A stretch of 15,176 bases of DNA, taken from positions 1-15,176 of the forward strand of contig VFZQ01000038.1 in NCBI GenBank assembly GCA_016871135.1. Reading direction: 5' to 3'. Each line of letters begins with the position of its first letter. The first letter of the stretch is position 1. Under the pieces are notes generated by a model. That model did no database searches. It was not told the DNA's origin and saw only the letters and a list, made by a program, of their open reading frames with translations. Positions 8,039 to 14,350 of this stretch are shown in pieces. The position numbers and the translations under genes are program-made. The stretch comes from Acidobacteriota bacterium (GTDB lineage: Bacteria; Acidobacteriota; Terriglobia; Bryobacterales; Bryobacteraceae).

Positions 8039-9377
8039 CCGGAGAAATTTCCTCGGTGCGGGGTTTGCGTCGCTGGGCGTGGCGGCGCTCGAAGCCAAGC
8101 CGCACTTCGCGGCGAAGGCCAAGCGCGTGGTGTTCCTCTTCATGAACGGCGGGCCGTCGCAGGTCGATACCTTCGATTACAAGCCGGAGTTGACGAAGTG
8201 GAACGGCAAGCCGTACAAAGGGCCGCTCACCGTTGGTTCGAACGGGCGCGCGGTTGGCTACTTGATGCAGTCGCCGTTCGAATTCAAGCCGCGCGGCAAG
8301 AGCGGGCTGATGATCAGCGATCTGTTTCCGCATACGTCGAAGTTCGCCGACGATCTGTGCGTGATTCGATCGATGCACGCCGACACCGCCGCGCATGCGT
8401 CGGGTTGTTTGCAGATGAACTCCGGCAGCATCTTCATCGGCAAGCCGTCGATTGGCGCGTGGGTGACCTATGGCCTCGGCTCGGGCAACGACAATTTGCC
8501 GGCCTACGTGGTGATGACAGATCCGCGCGGCGGACCGATTGGCAGCGCGTCGAACTGGTCGGCCGGATTCATGCCGGCGAAGTTTCAGGGGACGTTGTTT
8601 CGTTCGACGGGCGCGCCGTTGCTCGACCTTCGCCCACCGGTAGACGACGCAACGCAGCGAAGGTCGCTCGACTTGTTGAAGGAGCTGAATCAGAAGCACC
8701 TCGACACGCGCGACTCGGAAAGCGAACTCGCCGCGCGCATGCAGAGCTACGAGTTGGCCTATCGCATGCAGACCGAAGCGGCGTCGACCGTGGACATCGA
8801 CCGCGAATCGCCCGAGACGCGCGCGCGTTACGGCGTGGACGACAAGTTGACGGCGGACTTTGGACGCAAGTGTTTGATCACGCGGCGGCTGTTGGAGAAG
8901 GGCGTGCGATTCGTGCAGCTCTACTCGGGCGGCGGGCACATCGAAGATACCTGGGACGGGCATAACGACTGCATCACCAATCACAAGTTGCACGCGGGCG
9001 AGACCGATAAGCCGATCGCCGCGTTGATGGAAGACTTGAAGGCGACGGGTCTTTGGGATGAGACGATGCTGCTGTGGGGCGGGGAATTCGGCCGCACGCC
9101 GACCAGTGAAGGAGTCGGCAAACCGGGGCGCGATCACGACTGGCACGGGTTCTCGATGTGGCTCGCGGGCGCGGGAATTAAAGGCGGCCAGGCCATCGGC
9201 GCGACCGACGAGCTGGGCTTCGAGGCGGTGGAAGGGCGCGTGCATGTGTCGGACCTGCACGCGACTTTGCTGCATGCGATCGGTTTCGATCACACGCGCT
9301 TGACGCTCTTTCATCAGGGCATGAATCAGCGATTAACGGGTGTTCGCGGCGAGGTGGTGCGTAAGGTCTTCGCGTGA
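8028..9377 (+). CDS. DUF1501 family protein with Tat-like leader
   Basis: This 449-residue protein belongs to DUF1501, part of the alkaline phosphatase/sulfatase-like superfamily. The leader MRIDRRNFLGAGFASLGVAA carries R-R-x-F-L, a twin-arginine-type signal, so export in a folded state is likely. Hallmarks are VVFLFMNGGPSQVDTFDYKP near the N-terminus, WGGEFGRTP before the middle of the C-terminal half, GRDHDWHGFSMWLAG, and the final VHVSDLHATLLHAIGFDHTR. The Asp/His-rich positions resemble the metal sites of the superfamily, but no substrate is established. ATG at 8028 is preferred over TTG at 8022; both lie inside the upstream gene, and the coding overlap is 11 bases. The family is nearly always paired with a DUF1549/DUF1553 partner, as here. 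The stop overlaps the next start as GTGA. Confidence 0.93.
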   Translation: MRIDRRNFLGAGFASLGVAALEAKPHFAAKAKRVVFLFMNGGPSQVDTFDYKPELTKWNGKPYKGPLTVGSNGRAVGYLMQSPFEFKPRGKSGLMISDLFPHTSKFADDLCVIRSMHADTAAHASGCLQMNSGSIFIGKPSIGAWVTYGLGSGNDNLPAYVVMTDPRGGPIGSASNWSAGFMPAKFQGTLFRSTGAPLLDLRPPVDDATQRRSLDLLKELNQKHLDTRDSESELAARMQSYELAYRMQTEAASTVDIDRESPETRARYGVDDKLTADFGRKCLITRRLLEKGVRFVQLYSGGGHIEDTWDGHNDCITNHKLHAGETDKPIAALMEDLKATGLWDETMLLWGGEFGRTPTSEGVGKPGRDHDWHGFSMWLAGAGIKGGQAIGATDELGFEAVEGRVHVSDLHATLLHAIGFDHTRLTLFHQGMNQRLTGVRGEVVRKVFA

Positions 9378-9988
9378 CGCGCCGGGCGTTGCTAGCGTTT
9401 ATGACGGCGCGCGTGCGGCCGCCGATCACAGTACGCGTGAATGCGATGTTCGACGCTGGAGCGCATGGCAACAAGGGCCTCACCGACGCGGAGCGCGCAA
9501 CGTTCTGGCGCTACCAGACGCAGGCCCAACAGGAGTTCGCTACAAGTGGGATTCGATTTGAATTTAAGATCACCGAGGGCGCCTTTATCCGCACGCAAGG
9601 GTACTCCGTGATCCCGGAGAAGTTCCTGGCTCGAGACATGATCAATCTGTTCGTGTCGGATTTTCTCGGCTACGATGTCGATCGGGATCGCACCGGAGGC
9701 GCCTCGATTGGCCCTCGCGGCTACGATCGCTATTTCAAGACCTACATCGGCCTGCAACATGCGACCGAACGGACGCTGCCGCACGAGTACTCGCATCACC
9801 TGTCGCTGGATACGGCGACGAATCCGACGTTGGGTCACAACTTTTGGGCGGACCTGCGCAACGATTATTGGTTGTGGCGGCAGCGGCAGGGCGCCGCGAT
9901 CGATGAATTTCGGCGTTGTGCCAAGTCTCCGTGGGCCGCGACAAGTTTACAAACGCGCCTGCCGCGGGCCGCGTCTATCGGCATATGA
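9374..9988 (+). CDS. Putative HEXXH zinc metalloprotease-like protein
   Basis: This 204-residue protein contains HEYSHHLSLD (137-146): a HEXXH zinc motif with an Asp at position 10. The spacing matches the HEXXHxxGxxD zinc site of snapalysin-type metzincins, except that Ser replaces the usual Gly. The sequence before it (INLFVSDFLGYDVDRDRTGG and GPRGYDRYFKTYIGL) resembles the strand that precedes the active helix in zincins. After it comes a Trp/Tyr-rich stretch, NFWADLRNDYWLWRQRQG. The N-terminus MTRRALLAFMTARV is not a clear signal peptide, though its TRR suggests a decayed leader; export is uncertain. It starts with GTG at 9374 overlapping the DUF1501 stop, and its stop overlaps the VWFA start (ATGA). 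The family is not named with certainty, and peptidase activity is inferred from the motif only. Confidence 0.75.
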   Translation: MTRRALLAFMTARVRPPITVRVNAMFDAGAHGNKGLTDAERATFWRYQTQAQQEFATSGIRFEFKITEGAFIRTQGYSVIPEKFLARDMINLFVSDFLGYDVDRDRTGGASIGPRGYDRYFKTYIGLQHATERTLPHEYSHHLSLDTATNPTLGHNFWADLRNDYWLWRQRQGAAIDEFRRCAKSPWAATSLQTRLPRAASIGI

Positions 9989-11070
9989 AACGGTGTCTGT
10001 TGTTGGCGTCGGTGTTGTGTTTCGCCGATGACGAAGTCGTCTTTCGCAGCGACACGACGCTGGTGCGGCTGGATGTACAGGTGCTCGAAACGGGACGACG
10101 CGCGGTGACCGGTCTGGAAAAAGAGGCATTCCATTTAAAGGAGAACGGCAAGGAGATTGCGATTAAGAGCTTCGCCGCCGAAGCGATGGCGATCGACGTG
10201 TTGTTCCTGATCGATGTCAGCGGCAGTATGCGGCCGCATGTCGAAAGGATGGCGCAGGCGGCGTATCGCGCGCTGCCGGGTCTCCGGGCCCAGGACCGCG
10301 TCGGCATTATGGTCTTCGACCGCTCGGCGCGCCTTCGAACTCCGTTCCGTCCGGCGGCCGAAGGCGCGCGCGAGTTCGATTACTTGTTGCGCAGCGAGTC
10401 CTTCGACGGCGGAACCGATATCACTCGCGCGCTGTTGACGGCGGCGCGCACGATGGAGCAAAAGGCACGGAAAGACGCGCGGCGCGCGATCGTCATGTTG
10501 ACCGACGATCAGACCGAGTTTGACCGCGACGATGAGCGGGTTGCGCGCGCGCTGCACGCAGCCGAATCGGTGATGAGTGTGTTGCTGGTTCCCGCGATGA
10601 CGCCGCTTCGTGGCGGTGGTGGTATGCCGCGACGAGGCGGCGTCATCATTCACGGACCACAAATCGGCGGACCTCGCATCGGCAACGCACGCACCCGGTC
10701 GGCAGGCAGCGCCGATATCGCAAGGGAGTCCGGCGGCGATGCGATGCGCGCCGACGAGGCGGGCGCTCTCGATTCGACGTTGGAGCGCATTCGCCAACGC
10801 TACGCGTTGTTCTTCTCGCTGCCCGCGGGCGTGCGCGAGGGCGAGCACCGGTCGATCGAAGTGACGCTTGACGATACCCTGCTGCGGCGGTATTCAGGGG
10901 CGTCGTTGCGCTATCGGCGCAGCTACCGGGCCGCGGCCAGCGGCAGCGATGGACCTGTCGAGGACTTCAAACCGGGCGCGGTGATTTCCGAAGCACCGGC
11001 GCCGTCGAAACGGCGTGTGGCGACCGATGGGTCTTCGCGACCCGGCCCTATGATGACCGGGCCGCGCTAA
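9985..11070 (+). CDS. Secreted VWFA-domain protein, acidobacterial type
   Basis: This 361-residue protein starts at ATG 9985 inside the stop of the previous gene and has a short signal peptide (MKRCLLLASVLCFA). The N-terminal part (about 17-65: TTLVRLDVQV, VTGLEKEAFHLKENG) is typical of the acidobacterial VWFA-related family (TIGR03436-like). The VWA domain (about 66-205) has an intact MIDAS metal site: DVSGS (D77, S79, S81), T144 in GGTDI and D174 in LTDD. Ligand binding through a divalent cation is therefore likely; partners are unknown. An unusual Gly/Arg-rich insertion (about 209-240) follows, then a beta-sandwich-like region (YALFFSLPAGVREGEHRSIE) and a low-complexity Ser/Pro/Arg tail from about 315. 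A reading frame upstream to 9916 exists but starts with TTG and has no leader. The serine hydrolase gene follows after 11 bases. Confidence 0.9.
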   Translation: MKRCLLLASVLCFADDEVVFRSDTTLVRLDVQVLETGRRAVTGLEKEAFHLKENGKEIAIKSFAAEAMAIDVLFLIDVSGSMRPHVERMAQAAYRALPGLRAQDRVGIMVFDRSARLRTPFRPAAEGAREFDYLLRSESFDGGTDITRALLTAARTMEQKARKDARRAIVMLTDDQTEFDRDDERVARALHAAESVMSVLLVPAMTPLRGGGGMPRRGGVIIHGPQIGGPRIGNARTRSAGSADIARESGGDAMRADEAGALDSTLERIRQRYALFFSLPAGVREGEHRSIEVTLDDTLLRRYSGASLRYRRSYRAAASGSDGPVEDFKPGAVISEAPAPSKRRVATDGSSRPGPMMTGPR

Positions 11071-11081
11071 ACTCAGGGGTC

Positions 11082-12461
11082 ATGAAGGCCCTACTCGTAT
11101 TCTCGTTGTCGTTATTTGGCGGCGTTGCGGATCATCCGGATGTCCTCGCCGCCGAACGATTGTTCGCGGCGTGGATCGATGGACAGATGGCGTATCGCGG
11201 ACTGCCAGGTATCGCCGTCGGTGTGGTGCATGATCAGGAGTTGATCTGGGCAAAGGGTTTCGGCTTCGCCGATGTCGCGGCGAAGACCCCGGTGACTCCG
11301 GCGACGAAGTTCCGCATGGCGTCGCACAGCAAGTTGTTCACCGCCACGGCCATTATGCAGTTGCGCGACGCGGGTAAGCTGCGGCTCGACGATCCGGTCT
11401 CGAAATACCTGCCGTGGTTCAAGATGAAGCCGGCCGATGGCGACGACACTGAAATTACGATCGAAGCACTGGTCACGCATGGCAGCGGACTGCCGCGCGA
11501 GGCGGGATCGCATTGGTCGAACTTCAACTTTCCCGACGCCGCCGAGGTGCGGCGCATCGCTGGTGAAGGCCGCGCCGTGTATCCGCCCGACACCCGCTTC
11601 AAGTATTCAAACCTCGCGTTCACGATCGCGGCAATGGTTGTCGAGCAGATCTCAGGCGAGCCCTTCGCGGCCTATGTCCAGAAACACATTTATGACCCAC
11701 TCGGCATGACGGCGTCGAGCATCGACCGCGATGTGCCCGGCTTGGCGACCGGCTATGGCCGTCGCATGCCGGATGGATCACGCGCCAAGATGCCGTTCAT
11801 CGACGCGCGGGCGATGGCGGGCGCGACGGGTGTGACGTCGACAGTCGAGGACATGGCCAAGTTCGTGTCTGCGCAGTTCCAGCCGCGCATTCTGAGCCGC
11901 GGCGCGCAGCGGCAGATGCATCGCGTGCGGCTGCTCGAAAACAACTGGCAGTCGGGTTACGCGGTTGGCTTTTCGGTCCGGCGCTTTCAGGATCGCGTGT
12001 ATGTGGGCCACGGCGGATCGTATCCCGGTTACAAGACGCAGACCTATATTCAGCTCGACGATAAGGTCGGCGTGATCGTGTTGACCAATGGCGATGACGC
12101 CGAGCCAGGTGCGATCGCCGATCAGTTGCTGACGACGGTCGGCGCGGCGGTTGGGCGTGCGGCGGCCGTGAAGAAGGCGCCGGTGTGGGATGTGTCGTGG
12201 AGCCGCTTTGCCGGGCTGTATCGGAGTGGAAACTCCGATACGCGGGTGATCGAGATGAACAAGGAGTTGGTCACGATGACACCCAACGGAGCGGCGGCGT
12301 CGGTGCAAGGCCGGCTGCGTCCGTTGGGTGACGGAACGTTTCGGCTGGAGAGCCCCACGGGCGGCACGGCGGTCGGCGAAATCGTGCGTTTTGTCGAGGA
12401 AAATGGGCGCGTCGTGCGCATGGTGACGGGCGGAGGGAGCTACTCGCAGCGGGTAGAATAG
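11082..12461 (+). CDS. Serine hydrolase, class C beta-lactamase/DD-peptidase fold
   Basis: This 459-residue exported enzyme (signal peptide MKALLVFSLSLFGGVA) is a Beta-lactamase-family (PF00144-type) hydrolase. The three active-site elements are present: S81-x-x-K84 in MASHSKLFTA, the Y165-S-N motif in FKYSNLAFT, and H310-G-G in VGHGGSYPGYK (the KTG-equivalent). The C-terminal region after about 370 (VWDVSWSRFAGLYRSG onward) is a small beta-rich domain of the kind often found after such hydrolases. Possible substrates are peptidoglycan peptides, D-amino-acid peptides or esters; true beta-lactamase activity cannot be assumed. The ATG at 11082 is preceded by AGGGG and lies 11 bases after the VWFA stop, so it is probably co-transcribed. 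It ends four bases before the 72-residue gene. Confidence 0.92.
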   Translation: MKALLVFSLSLFGGVADHPDVLAAERLFAAWIDGQMAYRGLPGIAVGVVHDQELIWAKGFGFADVAAKTPVTPATKFRMASHSKLFTATAIMQLRDAGKLRLDDPVSKYLPWFKMKPADGDDTEITIEALVTHGSGLPREAGSHWSNFNFPDAAEVRRIAGEGRAVYPPDTRFKYSNLAFTIAAMVVEQISGEPFAAYVQKHIYDPLGMTASSIDRDVPGLATGYGRRMPDGSRAKMPFIDARAMAGATGVTSTVEDMAKFVSAQFQPRILSRGAQRQMHRVRLLENNWQSGYAVGFSVRRFQDRVYVGHGGSYPGYKTQTYIQLDDKVGVIVLTNGDDAEPGAIADQLLTTVGAAVGRAAAVKKAPVWDVSWSRFAGLYRSGNSDTRVIEMNKELVTMTPNGAAASVQGRLRPLGDGTFRLESPTGGTAVGEIVRFVEENGRVVRMVTGGGSYSQRVE

Positions 12462-12465
12462 AGGA

Positions 12466-12684
12466 ATGGACGAGCGCGAGCAGATGCGGCGGTGGGTTCA
12501 GAACTGGAAAGAACTTGGGCCGATTCTTGAAGAGATGAAGCAACACGAGATCCGCGAGGAAGACAATGTTGCGGGACTCCGTCAATTGGCACGCGCCTTT
12601 GATTATGCCACTCGAAGGGAGCCGCCATGCCAGGATTCGGGACTGGTGGAGATGCAACGTCTCCTCGCGAAGATGCCGAGGTAG
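12466..12684 (+). CDS. Small helical protein, partner of the nucleotidyltransferase
   Basis: This 72-residue, highly charged protein is mostly helical by composition: EQMRRWVQNWKELGPILEEM, then REEDNVAGLRQLARAFDYAT. It ends SGLVEMQRLLAKMPR, a tail that looks conserved in form. It has no signal peptide and no DNA-binding motif that can be named. It starts four bases after the serine hydrolase stop, with GAGGA directly against the ATG, a weak ribosome binding site. It overlaps the next gene by 58 bases in another frame. I recall small proteins of this kind upstream of nucleotidyltransferase genes, where they may act as the antitoxin or a folding partner; this is inference. It could also begin at ATG 12484. 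Confidence 0.65.
   Translation: MDEREQMRRWVQNWKELGPILEEMKQHEIREEDNVAGLRQLARAFDYATRREPPCQDSGLVEMQRLLAKMPR
12615..12621 (+). promoter_or_regulatory. Ribosome binding site inside the upstream gene
   Basis: AAGGGAG lies five bases before ATG 12627 and within the 72-residue gene. It supports a nucleotidyltransferase start that overlaps its partner by 58 bases, instead of a downstream start, for which no ATG is available before the conserved domain. Confidence 0.7.
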
Positions 12685-13247
12685 CGGGAGCCGACCTATT
12701 CGAGACGGCACGAGAGATTCAGCAGTTCTGTGAGAATCGCGGATGGGAAAGTTGTTTCATCGGCGGCTTGGCAGTATTGCGTTGGGGCCAGTTGCGAGTT
12801 ACGCGCGATGTGGACCTGACGCTGCTAACGGGATTCGGAAACGAATCCTATTACGTTGAGGAGTTGCTGAAGCACTTCAAGCCGCGCAATGCGGAAGCGG
12901 CGCAGTTGGCGCTCTCGCGACGGGTGCTGTTACTGAACTCGGCCCAGGAAGTCGGCATAGACGTTTCGTTTGGCGCATTACCTTTCGAGCAATTGGCGGT
13001 TGGACGCGCGTCTCGCCACGAATACGCACCGGGTTTATCGCTTCGAACCTGCTCCGCGGAGGACCTGGTCGTGATGAAGCTGTTCGCGTCTCGGCCTCAA
13101 GATGTTCGCGATGCACAAGGAATCGCGCTCAAGCACGGCAAGCGACTTGATTGGGCGTACATTGCCGAACAGCTTGAGCCATTGGCCGAGTTGAAAGAAG
13201 AACCCGAGATCATGGACACGCTTCGCCGTATCCGCAAGCTCGCCTAA
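12627..13247 (+). CDS. Nucleotidyltransferase, AbiEii/MNT-like
   Basis: This 206-residue cytoplasmic protein has the DNA polymerase beta-like nucleotidyltransferase core: FIGGLAVLRWGQLRVTRDVD (44-63), with Gly46-Gly47 and the Asp61-x-Asp63 metal pair, and a third acidic residue, D112, in VGIDVSFGALPFE. A conserved block, LSLRTCSAEDLVVMK (137-151), and a helical C-terminus follow. This architecture fits AbiEii/AbiGii-type or related nucleotidyltransferases, which include toxins that modify tRNA or nucleotides in type IV/VII toxin-antitoxin systems. A non-toxin role cannot be excluded. The first 22 residues are polar and poorly conserved in appearance. It overlaps the 72-residue gene by 58 bases and ends tail-to-tail with the UvrC-like gene, sharing bases of both stop codons. 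Confidence 0.85.
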   Translation: MPGFGTGGDATSPREDAEVAGADLFETAREIQQFCENRGWESCFIGGLAVLRWGQLRVTRDVDLTLLTGFGNESYYVEELLKHFKPRNAEAAQLALSRRVLLLNSAQEVGIDVSFGALPFEQLAVGRASRHEYAPGLSLRTCSAEDLVVMKLFASRPQDVRDAQGIALKHGKRLDWAYIAEQLEPLAELKEEPEIMDTLRRIRKLA

Positions 13248-14350
13248 CCCGCCACGCGCGCGATCATGTTCACGAGCTTTCGATACGGCAACTCCTGCAA
13301 GGTTCGAAATGGCAGCCACTCGCCGTCGCGCCACGACGAGTAATACCAACGCGCCAGCAGCGCGATGTGTTCCTGCCGCTCCTGCACCGTGCGGGTGCGC
13401 GGCAGCAAGGCATGCACCACTTCATGCAGACGACGATCCATCGATACCGGCTTTTCGGCGTTGGCTTCGACGGCGAATGGCACGGGCGTCTGCCAAGCGC
13501 CATCGAGCAAGAACAGCAGCAGAACGGTATGCGGATCGCGGGCCTTCACGACGGCCACGCCATGCATCGACGCGCCGTCGGTGGCGAGTTCGTCGCGCAG
13601 CTTCCACGCGCCCTGGATTCGCTCCAGCCGCTTGTGCTGGCGCGAGGCTTCTTCGAACTCCATGTCGGCCGAAGCGCGGTCGCGCATGCGTTCGACCGTA
13701 TCGGAAAGCGAGCGGCCCTGCGTTTGCAGGAACTCGGTGAGACGGTCGACTTCGGTGGCGTACTCATCGCGGCCGACGACATCCTGACAGGGCCGCATAC
13801 ACTGACCCATCTCGCCATAGATGCAGCCGGGATGATCGGGATTCGGATCGAGATCCTCCTGACAGCGGCGGATCTGAAAAAGGTCGAGCGTCTCCTTCTC
13901 AAACCCTTCCGCGTTGGCGCGTGTGCGGAAGGGCCCAAAGGCCGCGCCGCGCCCGCCGAGTCGCGTCGTCACCTGCGTGCGAGGGAACGGGTTGGCGGTG
14001 AGGATACGCACGAAGACGGGCATCTTCAGGTTGCAGAGCTTGATGTAGGTGTCGGGAAAGAACTCGCGGGCTTGTTCGTAAAAGATGGTGGCCGATTCGA
14101 GCCGTGATGAAGTGGACCAGTATTCGAGCGTGTCGACAACGCCGCGCAGATTCAGCGCGCTGCGCAGTCGATCCGCCGACTTCAGTAGCCGGCGCACACG
14201 GCGGCCGAGTAGGGCGGTCTTGCTCAAGTACGGCCGGCTATTGGCGGCGCGCAGCAGGAACACGGCGGGAGTATCGGGCAATGCGGCGAGCAGCGCGTCG
14301 AGTTCGGCGCCGGGCGGCGGCAGGGCGATCGAAACCGGATCACTTGCCAT
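13244..14350 (-). CDS. UvrC N-terminal-half-like protein (UvrC/Cho-like)
   Basis: This 368-residue protein resembles only the front half of UvrC, near the size of E. coli Cho. The N-terminal region (about 25-105) aligns in form with the GIY-YIG domain but is eroded: G-I/V-Y is A29-V30-F31, and Y-V/I-G-K is Y41-L42-S43-K44. R51, E85 and E92 remain as possible catalytic positions. The cysteine cluster C163...C176...C184...C188 matches the UvrC C-x-n-C-x7-C-x3-C region, which can hold an Fe-S cluster. A UVR motif (DMEFEEASRQHKRLERI, about 229-245) that could bind UvrB follows. The RNase H-like 5'-incision domain and the HhH domain are absent. The start is ATG 14350, overlapping the aldo/keto reductase end by 11 bases. 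DNA repair or another DNA-processing role is likely; catalytic activity is doubtful. Confidence 0.82.
   Translation of the reverse strand: MASDPVSIALPPPGAELDALLAALPDTPAVFLLRAANSRPYLSKTALLGRRVRRLLKSADRLRSALNLRGVVDTLEYWSTSSRLESATIFYEQAREFFPDTYIKLCNLKMPVFVRILTANPFPRTQVTTRLGGRGAAFGPFRTRANAEGFEKETLDLFQIRRCQEDLDPNPDHPGCIYGEMGQCMRPCQDVVGRDEYATEVDRLTEFLQTQGRSLSDTVERMRDRASADMEFEEASRQHKRLERIQGAWKLRDELATDGASMHGVAVVKARDPHTVLLLFLLDGAWQTPVPFAVEANAEKPVSMDRRLHEVVHALLPRTRTVQERQEHIALLARWYYSSWRDGEWLPFRTLQELPYRKLVNMIARVAG

Noticed and set aside
8007..9314. 435-codon open frame on the minus strand
   Set aside because: It lies wholly antisense to the DUF1501 gene, which has clear family motifs. Its sequence is Arg/His-rich, the usual sign of a reverse-frame artefact in GC-rich DNA.
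9890..9990. Possible frameshift joining the HEXXH and VWFA genes
   Set aside because: A longer frame from TTG 9916 runs into the VWFA gene, but the HEXXH frame ends cleanly in an ATGA overlap, and the VWFA protein has a good signal peptide at ATG 9985.
11082..12461. Antibiotic resistance beta-lactamase
   Set aside because: The fold and motifs fit, but the family covers many peptidases and esterases and the context gives no resistance signal.
13367..14107. 246-codon open frame on the plus strand
   Set aside because: Antisense to the UvrC-like gene, whose cysteine cluster and UVR motif are clear.
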